A stretch of 64,000 nucleotides of DNA from Pyricularia pennisetigena. Its lineage: Eukaryota > Ascomycota > Sordariomycetes > Magnaporthales > Pyriculariaceae. The stretch's first letter is position 1; every line of letters begins with the position of its first letter. The position numbers and the translations under genes were made by a program. Shown piece by piece: positions 46,303 through 56,813 of the stretch. The DNA is taken from NCBI RefSeq assembly GCF_004337985.1, contig NC_043744.1, forward strand, positions 1,726,816 to 1,790,815, read 5' to 3'. The notes beneath the pieces were generated by a model. The model searched no databases and had not been told where the DNA came from. It worked only from the letters and a program-made list of their open reading frames with translations.

Positions 46303-47442
46303 ATGAATGCCGTCGATGCCTCGGATCACTACGAGATCCACTCGGGTGAGGACACGCCGTCGCTCCTCGTCGTCGTCATTGACACCAACCCGCGCGCCTG
46401 GGCTCTGCTGCGCGATGTGCTGCCAATCTCAAAGGCCATAGCCAACATCCTTGTCTTTATCAATGCCCACCTCGCTCTCAGCAGCTCACATTCCGTCGCC
46501 GTCATAGCGGCCCACACCCACCGCGCAGTCTGGCTCTATCCGTCGCCGCCGAAACCACCCGCCCGCGATGCCACCGACGTCGAAATGACGGATGCCGATG
46601 CCAGCAAGGACAGGAAGCCTACGACCTCATCGGCCAACAAGCTACCCCAATTTGCCCAGATCGAATCCACCCTCCTCTCGTCGCTCCACGACCTGATCCA
46701 GAACACCACCAAGGCGGAGATAGCCTCGGCCACGACGACCCTTATCTCGGGCGGTCTCTCCCTGGCGCTCGCACACATCAACAAAACCAAGGAGCTCGCT
46801 CTGGCCACCGGCATCGATGCCACCAAGGCCGAGCCTGCCGCGCCAGGCGTGTCGGCCTCGACGGCCGGCGCAGGTGTCGGCGGCGGCGGCGGTTCCGCGG
46901 CGCGGACCGTGCTGCACTCGCGCATCCTGACCGTGTCCGTGTCCGACTCGAGCGCCGACCAGTACATCCCGACTATGAACGCCGTGTTCGCGGCGTCGAG
47001 CGCCGGCGTGCCGCTCGACGTGCTCGCCCTGCGCGGCGCCGCCCCGTTCCTGCAGCAGGGCGCCTTTATCACGGGCGGCACCTACATCGCCGCCAGGGAG
47101 CCGCGTGGCATCCTCGCCTACCTCATGACGGGCTTTGCTAGCACCAGCGGCGTCGGCAGTCAGGGCCTACTCGTCAGCCCCGGGTCCGAATCGGTCGACT
47201 TCCGCGCCGCCTGCTTCTGCCACCGCAGGGCTGTCGATACGGGCTACGTCTGCAGCGTCTGCCTGAGCATCTTTTGCGAGGTGCCGCCCGGCGCCGAGTG
47301 TCTGACCTGCGGATCAAAACTTGCGCTGGGTGCGTATGGCCACAAGCCTGCCGTCGTCCCGCGCGTGCGCAAGAAGAAGAAGAGGAAGGTTGGTGTCAAT
47401 GGGGACAGCAGAGAGGGGACCGGCACTCCACGCCCTACCTGA
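46303..47442 (+). CDS. TFB4: TFIIH core subunit Tfb4 (p34)
   Basis: One exon, 379 residues. The N-terminus is a von Willebrand A-like fold opened by LLVVVIDTNPRAW and followed by AIANILVFINAHLALS, the family hallmark. The C-terminus holds a Cys-rich zinc region (CFCHRRAVDTGYVCSVCLS then CLTCGSKL), and a basic tail (KKKKRKV) that could be a nuclear localisation signal. Tfb4 pairs with Tfb2/Ssl1 in the TFIIH core, needed for RNA polymerase II promoter opening and nucleotide-excision repair. A Gly/Ala-rich linker (about residues 190-205) and an Asp/Thr-rich insert near residue 85-110 are fungal variations. Start is the first ATG, in the leader after a GAACATGA context. Confidence 0.95.
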   Translation: MNAVDASDHYEIHSGEDTPSLLVVVIDTNPRAWALLRDVLPISKAIANILVFINAHLALSSSHSVAVIAAHTHRAVWLYPSPPKPPARDATDVEMTDADASKDRKPTTSSANKLPQFAQIESTLLSSLHDLIQNTTKAEIASATTTLISGGLSLALAHINKTKELALATGIDATKAEPAAPGVSASTAGAGVGGGGGSAARTVLHSRILTVSVSDSSADQYIPTMNAVFAASSAGVPLDVLALRGAAPFLQQGAFITGGTYIAAREPRGILAYLMTGFASTSGVGSQGLLVSPGSESVDFRAACFCHRRAVDTGYVCSVCLSIFCEVPPGAECLTCGSKLALGAYGHKPAVVPRVRKKKKRKVGVNGDSREGTGTPRPT

Positions 47443-48288
47443 GTGGTGTTAAAGGGGTGCGTGCTAGCACAGTAACTATTGAGGCGTCTGGGATGCATGG
47501 GGGTTTTGTGTCTGGATGTCAGATTGGGGTACATTTCTTAGAGGCATGCTGCCACAGTTCATTCGGGAGAAAAAGAATTATCTAGATCAAGGTTTGCAAC
47601 AATTGCAACTTGGGTTGCTTCTTATATCAAGGAGTTGGATGGGGTAGGCACGTTTTGGGTTTTTTTGGCTGTTTTCATAGAGAAATAACATTATTAGGGG
47701 CCGTGCCGTCGGCTACAACTACTCATATAAATGATGGCATGATTTCCATATTTTTTGCAGACTTCATCAATACGTAGTAGAGTGGGGGATACATATTTTA
47801 GTGCAAGAAAGACCAATCAGAGCCATTAAACAAGTTTTAAAGCAAACCGATTAATGGAGACTATCTAATGCTGCGTACAGGTGTCCAGACTTTTCAATCT
47901 TCTAAAAACCACAAAGCAGAGGACGCGAAATGACCAAAAGAGAAACCAATGCTGCCGGCTGTTGCCCAACTGAATGCAAATCATGGATGGCTAGAGACAT
48001 TACAAGAGCTCGTGGTCTCCCCAGCCATCCAGCAACTTGTTAGTTGTGACGAAAGCAGCAAAAATAATTCTATAATGCTGTGATGTAGCGTAGAGGGAGA
48101 ATATCCTAGAGCCCAGGCTTTGAAAGACGACCATAAGTAATGCTAGATGTACGGTGCGTTTGTGTAATCGCATTTAGAAGATCGAAACTCGGGTGGTAAT
48201 CCGTGACTCTATGCTAGGCCTTGTCGATAAGGCCGCTTTATAAAAGCCAAGGGGGTATTAGCCAGTCAATACTCGTCATGAGGAATGA
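47443..48288. other. Convergent 3' spacer between TFB4 and taspase-like gene
   Basis: AT-rich, no gene visible. Confidence 0.5.
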
Positions 48289-50188
48289 TCAGATCGAAAT
48301 TTTGAGACCGCCAGCTACGGGTCTGTGACGACCATGTCTGGTCTCCGGGACTCGAGACATGGTACAAAGAGGCACTTTATCAGTCGAAGCAAGTGATGCG
48401 AGAGCAAAGGATTCTGTGTTGTGTCCAAAAATGAAGTAGTAGCCTCTGGATGTCTTCTTGACAGCCATGATGCCGATGGCGGGCCGCGACTCTTGGTTTC
48501 GAACGCCCGGATGGGCCATGAAATCGTGGTCTATGAAGGATGTAAGAATCTTAGTCTCACTGTCCCGCGGCACATCGGAGCCATCTCTGCCGCGAACTGT
48601 GGAGAGATACAGTCGCTCAGCACACTTGTATGCCGCCATGGATGTCGCCATGTGCTCGCCCGTCCCGGATGTCACGGCTGCAACAGTCGTGCCTGATTTG
48701 TCACCTTCGTCTGCTGGGATCACCGCCGTGCCGATACCGACAAGTGCCGCTGGGCCGACCCGCCCGCGGTGCTTCATGCCAATACCCCCAGATGAGGAGG
48801 CGGCTGCGATACGGCCTTGATAGTCAATGGCTATGACGCCAACCGTGTCGTATATCTCATCTTCGAATGTCATATCCTGGATAGCTTGCACCCTATCAAG
48901 CTGGTCTCCGGATGTATGCAAAGGCTGAGCCGGCGTGGCCGGGGGGTTCAAAGACGAAGAGACTAGGTTTGGTTCCAACACACGCATGCGCTTGGCAGGA
49001 GGGGATCCAGTGCTCACGCTGCCAAGCCGCGAGTTCTGGGCCTCAGGTGTCATTGATTGTCGTTGACGACTTGGAACAGCGGCCTCGGTACGGTTGTTGC
49101 TTGTGAATGAGGCACCAGTCCCATGTTGAGGGGAGTCAGGTTGACCTTCGTTGAAAGTACCTGTTGATAAGGCAGCGCTGTGATCAAGGCGACCAGGTAT
49201 GTGCATGCCAGAAGGTGCTGAGTGGCGTGGGCTGCCTGTTGCCCTTCTTAGTTCCTCGGTCCATTTTTCCCAACGGTCTCTTGCATTGGTAGTGACCATC
49301 TCCTCGTTGTCAACGACCTTTATGCCATGCTCCTTGGCGTATTGACGAGCACCCTCACCAACAAGGAGTATGGGTGAGATCCGCCTGAGTGCCAGCACTT
49401 TGTATGATTCAAGGAGGATCTTTTCAGCGAGCATGACGGGATAACGAACATCTGACGAGTACGCAGGTTAGTGCGTGCCAATCATAACCACATTCAGGGG
49501 TGCACAAAAAAAGGTCAGGGAGAAGGTGCTTACGGGAACATGCACCAACGGCACCACTCCGACCATTGTGATCCACCACTGTAGCGTCGCATTCTACTGT
49601 GCCGTCAAGGCATAGGTTGCTGCCAACACCTGCATTTGTGATTGTATTGTCCTCGAGACATTTGGTGGCCTCGACGACGGCATCGACAGCGGAGCCGCCA
49701 GCGTTCATCTTGGCCATTCCCAGTTGTGCAGCTCTGTGCTATGGGGTTAGCTGGTTCACCAAGGGACAGGGGTTCAGACATCTATGCACATACCGAGAGC
49801 AGGCTTCCAGATGATATTCCTCGTTCGTATGGCTGTGGAACCCAGCGCCGGCATGGACAAATATAGCGGCGACAGGCTTAGGCTTGCTGCGCAACCTGTC
49901 CATGACCATGTCGCCGCCAAAATCTTCTCCAGAGCCGCATCCATCGTAGTAACCCGAGACAAACATGCCATTGCCAGGGACAGAGCCATTGTCATCAAAT
50001 GTGTCTTCCAAGCGATGTCCGTGACTGTGACCGTCAGCTCTCTCCGCCACCCGATACTTGGGTTCCACCGGCCCATCAGCCGACTCGTCGCTGAACAGAC
50101 TGTTGCCGGAGCTCGACTCGTTATCCTCTTCCATAATTGATAGGTTGTCCAACGTGAGTAGCTTAGCTGTGGTCCAGGCGCACGGCAT
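48289..50188 (-). CDS. Taspase-1-like threonine protease (Ntn-hydrolase, asparaginase-2 family)
   Basis: Three exons on the minus strand, 49794-50188, 49534-49733 and 48289-49451, give 585 residues. The N-terminal half has AIFVHAGAGFHS and SAVDAVVEATKCLED with NAGVGSNLCLDG, the family's oxyanion and structural blocks; GRSGAVGACS ends exon 2. The nucleophile after autocleavage is expected at Thr401 within YDTVGVIAID, followed by SSSGGIGMKHRGRVG. Taspases cleave after Asp; family members also hydrolyse beta-aspartyl or asparagine bonds, so the native substrate is unclear. A Ser/Pro-rich insert of about 100 residues (roughly 275-390) precedes the nucleophile. The first ATG (50188) leaves an acidic extension of about 100 residues; an internal ATG at 50134 is possible. 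Confidence 0.88.
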
Positions 50189-51485
50189 AGCCAGTCGTTG
50201 GGAAAGTATGGGCTATTAATATTTCAAGCTGGGAGCGTGCTTGAACGGATAAGGCGAAAAACGGATGGGATTCTCAATCGAGCCGAGCGTCAGACATAAG
50301 CAAAGGTGAGCGATGTTCCTAACTTGTAGGTTATGATCAGGTTGGAAACGTCCACTGTGGCTTGCTAGGTGAGTCGATAACGCCGACAAAGCTTGACAGT
50401 CAAAAACAAAAGAGTGCCCTGCCTAAAATCGAGCAAACCGAGCAAACCAACCAGGAATAGGATACTATGTGTAATCAATAAATATTAAGCGAATACTACG
50501 GTCTTCACCTTAAACGAAGATCGGTGCAGAATTGCTCCCCGTAGACGCCCACAGAATCAAGTCTCCAGATGGAGTTGAACGGTTGAGATGAGTCTGGGCG
50601 GGAAAAATGGACCCGCAGGTTCTCAAAAGAAACTAAAAGGGCAGCTTCGATGCGAGCATTAGGTCCAAAGTAGCGATTTGCGTTGGGACTTCATCAATGT
50701 TGAGACAGAAAGGTACGACCGATGAGTTCTTGCAGAGCAGATGAGCGAGGCAGCTCCAGATACGGGCAATGAGGCGGACAAGAAGACAAAGCTCCTTATC
50801 TCAGCTCGGATGTGGGACGGAAACTTGTAGTTGGAAAGAATAATCAAAGTTCTTATAATATTGAGGTTCATAAGTATGTACTCTGAATGAGCCGATCCGA
50901 AACAGGAAACTTTTGGAGGTGCTGGTTGTGAAAGAATCAATCCATCTCACCATGGGCTTGCTTTTTTTTTTTTCTCCTTGGATCACGATGAGGACTAAAA
51001 CCCCATCGGGCCAAAAGGTTACCCAAATGTGGGAGACCTATGGTAATTTTAGGGATGCGTTCATCATCATTTCCGGTCCATGCAGTTTTGTGTAGTCGGC
51101 GGATCTATGCGGGCGATATTGGCTCCAGTACGTCTGTTGTTGGAGAGCTTGCGTTGGGCATATTCTCAAGTAAAGTGCCCGGTATACTGCTGAAGAGAGA
51201 AGCTCCAAATTGTGCGCCACAATTCTAAGCTGTTGTTCTGTGGCTTGCTTGGCCAGCAGATGCGGGGCAATGACGAAGCTGAGCCACCCGCTTCCAGGCA
51301 CGTAATCCGGCCCACCTACCAAGCAAGCCAACCGCTGCAGCATCATCCACCGAGCAGCCCATCCCAACTGCTCTCGAGCGTCTCGCGATAACTCACAGCG
51401 CAGCCTCTATACTGCACCCGGAGGCTACAGCTCGACTGTTTCAGATTTTGCAGTAAAACCGAGCTCAACGCTCACAACCGCCAAA
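50189..51485. promoter_or_regulatory. Divergent spacer between taspase-like gene and ARP3
   Basis: No credible gene. It should hold the promoters of both genes. C/T-rich leader sequence precedes the ARP3 ATG (CGCTCACAACCGCCAAAATGG). Confidence 0.45.
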
Positions 51486-53355
51486 ATGGCTAACCAAACT
51501 CCCGCCGTTGTCATGGACAAGTGAGTTAGATGGAACTCGAACTGCCCAACCTCCCAGCAACCGACCCCTCTCAAGCTCCCTGCCTAGCAAAGCTTCACGT
51601 CGATTTCGCCAGCTGCAATCGCAGTTGCTGGCCGTCAGGAATCTGCGCATTAGCTGACATGAGATATCTATTCAAGCGGTACGGGGTTTTCAAAACTAGG
51701 TATGTTCTGAATGACCCCATTGGCACCGCTTCGCCAAGCGGAGCCTCGGAAGTAATCCCAGTCGCTGTGCTGACGCAACATTTCCTGCCAGGTTTCGCCG
51801 GCAATGATTCACCTTCGTTTGTCTTTCCCACGGCGATCGCGACAAAGTCCGCCGCCGGAGCATCTGGGGGCACTGGTTCCGGCCGGCCAGCTGTTGCCAA
51901 CAAGCCAAGTTTCCTCACTGGTGGTGCTGGTCCTGGCGGCCACCTCTCGGGCAAACGCGGCACCGAAGACCTCGACTTCTTCATTGGCGATGAGGCCATT
52001 GCTGCCTCATCCGGAGCCGGTAACTAATACCTCGCGCTATGAGCGTGATGCTTGAGCCGCGCAACTTGGGCATGCGCTGACATTTGCGGTTTGGATGCGC
52101 AGGCTATGGACTCCATTACCCAATTCGCCACGGACAAATAGAGAATTGGGTACGTAGAATAATACGACTTGAGCTACGGTTTTGTCTTGAAATTTGCTGA
52201 CGGTTGGCCTACTACAGGACCACATGGAACGCTTCTGGTCAAACTCCATCTTCAAATATCTACGAGTAGAGCCTGAAGACCACTTCTTCTTGCTCACTGA
52301 GCCGGTACGAGCATGGCCTTGAAATATCTTTCATGAGCTTTCAACTGATTCTAACTCGATCGACCGCACATTCAGCCTTTGAACCCTCCCGAGAACCGCG
52401 AGAACACGGCTGAGATCTTCTTCGAGTCTTTTAACTGCGCAGGACTCTACATTGCAGTGCAAGCAGTTTTGGCCCTCGCCGCCTCTTGGACGTCGTCAAA
52501 GGTCCATGATCGCTCTCTTACTGGCACTGTCATTGATTCAGGAGACGGTGTCACTCACGTCATCCCCGTCGCAGAGGGCTACGTCATTGGCTCTTCGATC
52601 AAGTCTATCCCGATCGCTGGACGCGACATTACTTACTTTGTCCAGTCCCTGCTTCGTGATAGGGGCGAGCCAGACTCATCTCTCAAAACCGCCCAGGAGA
52701 TCAAGGAGGATTACTGTTACGTTTGCCCCGACATCGTCAAGGAGTTCACCAAGTTCGACCGTGACCGAAGCCGATTTGCCCGTCATGTCGTGAGCCAGCC
52801 GGGCGGCAGGGAGGTTTCGGTTGATGTAGGATATGAGCGCTTCCTGGCGCCCGAGATATTCTTCAACCCCGAGATTTACAGCTCGGATTTCTTGACGCCA
52901 CTGCCAGTGGTTGTGGATGGAGTGATCCAGTCGTCACCTATTGATGTCCGCAGGGGGCTGTACAAGAACATCGTTTTGTCGGGTGGTAGCACTCTGTACA
53001 AGGACTTTGGTCGCAGATTGCAGCGTGATATCAAGCAGTTGGTCGACGCACGCATTCGTGCAAGCGAGATGCGTAGCGGTGGTGCCAAGAGTGGCGGTCT
53101 CGAAGTCCAGGTTATCACACACAAGAGGCAACGTCACGGACCCTGGTTCGGTGGTAGCTTGCTGGGACAGACCCCTGAATTCAGGTCGTACTGCCATACT
53201 AAGGCCGAGGTATGTTTCACTTGTTGCCAAACCATCGAACATGAGTTCAGGGACTGGCTGGATGTTAACGTGTGGCGACCATGTGTTAGTACCAAGAATA
53301 TGGACCTGGAATCGTACGAAGGTTTGCTCTGCTGGGCGGCCCGGGAGGGTCGTAA
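51486..53355 (+). CDS. ARP3: Actin-related protein 3 (Arp2/3 complex)
   Basis: Seven exons join in frame: 51486-51520, 51677-51699, 51792-52019, 52103-52149, 52218-52304, 52376-53209 and 53290-53355, 439 residues. The N-terminus [12 protein letters not shown] then [13 protein letters not shown] is the nucleotide phosphate-binding block of actins; [22 protein letters not shown] and [16 protein letters not shown] are diagnostic Arp3 segments. The last exon encodes [19 protein letters not shown] and a stop. Arp3 with Arp2 forms the nucleating dimer of the Arp2/3 complex that makes branched actin, needed for endocytic patches and hyphal tip growth. Short first exons (35 and 23 bases) are usual for fungal actin genes. 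The frame of exon 6 runs open past its donor for hundreds of bases, which is not part of the protein. Confidence 0.96.
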
Positions 53356-55223
53356 AGGTCTGTTAGTCTTCTATGAGCTTGGAGTTACGATTGACAGACG
53401 TTTGAAGAGGGGAAACGATATCAGTACAATGTTAAAAACCAACAAAGCGGCAGTGATGTTAAGTCGAGTCTTGGCTGCGAAATTGAAACTTATATCAGGA
53501 CCAAACCGATGGAGATGGTCTGTTGAAGCTATGAAATCAGCGGTGCCGGGGCTTCATGATGATATTTGGCTGGAGACTACACTACGGTTGTATATGCGAC
53601 TGTGTTGGCTCCGGTATCGGCATCGTGGACTTCTGAAGCTGTCTATATCCAAGATAAGCCGTGTATATAAATCCATTCTTACGGTATTGAGAGTAAAACG
53701 GAAGCATAAAACGTCCATTTCCAAAAATTGCTTCCCTACAGTTCCCCGCATTTCCCCACGTTCTGGTCAACGACAGCGTTTGATTCCAATTGGACCCGGG
53801 ACACTAGCTATTCGTTTCCATTTAATCCCATTCATCCGGGCCAGGATGGGGTGAGCACACTTTGAACGATAATGCATTCATGGCCTGACTGAGGTTCCGT
53901 TCGCGTGCCCAGCCTGCGGCTCTTTACCATAGTATCCGGCGGCCCCCCCTAACGACTAACAAGACTGTACTATGTACCGATGAGGGCCTGGTTTCAATTT
54001 TGCGGAGATATTTCCGCATTGTTATGCCTTACAGTTGGCTGCATTTCCCTTGACCCGTCGGCAGCCTCACGATGGTAATGTTTTGAGTCTTTTTATCTCT
54101 TTGTATTCAATATGCTCTTTGCGATTTTCCCCAAGTCCGAATGGACTGGTCTAGATTTCTGATCTATGTTGGGGGCGGTCTTTTTTCTTTATTTCCGGAA
54201 TGGACCAATCCTCATACCCGCCGTCCCAACAGAGTGTATTTCAAGCCTAAGCCACGTGCGCACAACTATTCAAATCGTCATCGACGGTTCCAAGCCCGTC
54301 TCGGGAATAATGTAGCATGACGACTGGATGAACTTGTGTTGCACTAAAGAACACAGGCAGAAGACGAAAGCTCCCCGTCTCTGACTAATACCAGTGATTT
54401 GGGTAAATATAGCCTGCAACAACTTGCTTGTCTAACTTGGAACCCCACCTCATCCTAACTTTTCTCGTGGCTCATGCAGCCATCGAATGCGATTCACGTG
54501 TGTTCGTCTCTTGGTCCGGTGCTCGAACGATGCATCACGGGTTGTGGAGAAGGGGAGGGGCCCCACGTCTCTCAGTGACCATCCAAGGAAGCTTGTTCGC
54601 TGTAAGCTGTAGAAGGCCTTTCCACTGCTGCCAGTCTTTCAGGTTTATTGTAACAAAGTTCTGGAATCGAGTGGCACAACTCTAACAACCTTGAACTCTC
54701 GTCAACCTGAGGCGTTTCCCCGCACCTTTTGGGAGTGTGGGGACCAAAGCTGCGCCTTTCGAGGATGTTTGCTTCCCTTGGCCCAGAATATGCGGAGTAG
54801 AAAGCTGCTTTTGCAGGTTTGGAGAGACAAGGTGTGAGGGATCGTCATGTTTTTCTGATGCTTTTGAACTACATCAGACGATGTTTTGCTCGGCACTTCG
54901 GTGCGAGCGTCGGCTAGAAGCTCCTAACTCTTTTTTTTTTTTTTCCCTTCCCCATTTGCTCAACGAGCGACAAGTGATTCGCCATCTTTTTTGCTTACGT
55001 TGCCCGACAAACAATACAACACCTTCACCTTCCGGTCATTTATATATCCAAACTTCCCACCTCGTCTGACCACTTCCCAGCAGACGAGGTTTTGCCATCA
55101 TCTCATACCCCTCGGGCTTCTATCATCTCTGTGCTCATATATATCCCCCCCGTGTGTCCGCCGCCACTTTGTTGCCACATTCTTCCCCGCGAACCTAGAC
55201 CACTTCGAGCGACCCGAGACAAG
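53356..55223. promoter_or_regulatory. Spacer and promoter of the alcohol dehydrogenase gene
   Basis: Past the ARP3 trailer no gene is supported. A TATA-like TTTATATATCC lies at about 55039-55049, about 180 bases before the ATG, with C/T-rich leader sequence between. A T-run is at 54931-54944. Promoter roles are inferred. Confidence 0.45.
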
Positions 55224-56389
55224 ATGCCGGAAATCCCTAAAGAACAGTGGGCGCAGGTTATCGAGAAGACTGGCGGGCGTAAGTAAACCTCGTGTTGCGA
55301 GGATGGACATGCACACATGACTGCCCAAAGCTCCCAGGTGCTACGTCGATGTTTGACTGTTAGAAAGCTTACCACCTTTGTACAACAGCCGCCGTCTACA
55401 AGAAGATCCCCGTGTCCAAGCCTGGTCCTGATGAGGTCCTCGTCAACATCAAATACTCTGGCGTGTGCCACACGGACCTGCACGCCATGAACGGCGACTG
55501 GCCGATCCCGACCAGGCTGCCGTTCGTGGGCGGGCACGAGGGCGCGGGCATCGTGGTGGCGCGCGGCGAGTTGGTCAACGACGTCGAGATCGGCGACCAC
55601 GTCGGCATCAAGTGGATCAACAGCAGCTGCCAAAACTGCGACTTTTGCCGGTCCGCCAACGAGATGCTCTGCACCAAGGTCAAGCTCTCGGGTTACACGG
55701 TCGACGGCTCCTTCCAGCAGTACGCCATCGCCAAGGCCGCCCTTGTGGCCCGCATCCCCAAGGAGGTGAGCCTCGAGGCCGTGGCCCCGGTTCTGTGCGC
55801 CGGTATCACCGTCTACAAGGGCCTCAAGGAGTCGGGCGCGCGCCCGGGACAGTGGGTCGCCATCGTGGGCGCCGGCGGCGGCCTGGGAGCCATGGCGCTG
55901 CAGTACGCCCGCGCCATGGGCCTGCAGACAATCGCCATCGACTCGGGCGATGAAAAGCGCAGCGCGTGTCTGGAGCTCGGCGCGGCTGCCTTCATCGACT
56001 TTGCCACCTCGGCAGACGTGGTAGCCGACGTGCGCAAGGCGACCCCCGACGGCCTCGGACCCCACGCCGCCGTGCTGCTGGCCGTGACGTCGCGGCCGTT
56101 CCAGCAGGCGGCCGAGTACATCCGGCCCAGGGGCACCGTGGTATGCATAGGTCTGCCCTCGGGCGCGCAGATCAAGGCAGATGTCCTGGATATGGTGGTG
56201 CGCATGGTCACCATCAAGGGCAGCTACGTCGGCAACCGACAGGACACGGCCGAGGCTGTAGATTTCTTCGCGCGGGGGTTGATCAAGGCGCCGTTCAAGA
56301 CTGTGGGGCTTAGTGACTTGGGAAAGGTTTTTGAGCTTTTGGACCAAGGCAAGGTCGTTGGGAGGTATGTCCTGGATACGAGCAAGTGA
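55224..56389 (+). CDS. adh1: Zinc-dependent alcohol dehydrogenase
   Basis: Two exons (55224-55278 and 55389-56389, GTAAGT donor) encode 351 residues, the normal length for fungal Adh1 types. The catalytic zinc ligands are Cys45 (GVCHTDLH) and His68 (GGHEGAG); the structural-zinc Cys cluster is the [18 protein letters not shown] region. The Rossmann nucleotide site reads GAGGGLG, with an acidic residue soon after (AIDSGDEK) that favours NAD. It interconverts ethanol and acetaldehyde, mainly for fermentation or ethanol use, in the cytosol. Strong codon bias with C-ending codons fits high expression. The exact yeast paralogue cannot be assigned. It converges on TRM2. Confidence 0.93.
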
Positions 56390-56813
56390 GACAGTCTTAT
56401 ATCGTGTGGAAGGTATGGGAGTTTGGTACGATGCATAAGGACCAGGTCGGTTACAGGACTGGTGCTCCGGCGTAGGAAGAAGCAGTCGGCGAATATGATA
56501 CGGTCTGCCGGCCAGGAGTTGGTGGAATTGAGTGGGTTTTGGTGAGAACTGGTAGTTGCATCGAGTGTTTGTTTGGCACTGAAAGTCCTTGACTTGCTTG
56601 TCGTCTTCTCTGTAATATGAACAAGTTTGAAAATGAGTACAAGATATTCCATCCGAGATCCCATTTACGCTTTTCACATCGAAGCAAGTCATTGGGATGC
56701 AGATGAGGAGTGGGTAAAGAGTTTAGTAACAAAAAAGAAAATCGATATTAAAACACAGGCCGTGCATGCAAAGCGGCCTAGACAGGCCCCCCTGGCAATG
56801 AAGGATATCGTCA
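56390..56813. other. Convergent 3' spacer between ADH and TRM2
   Basis: No gene; 424 bases carrying both 3' trailers. Confidence 0.5.

Noticed and set aside
52379..53854. Single long exon for ARP3
   Set aside because: Conserved Arp3 C-terminus lies in another frame after an intron at 53210-53289; the long frame is not the normal protein.
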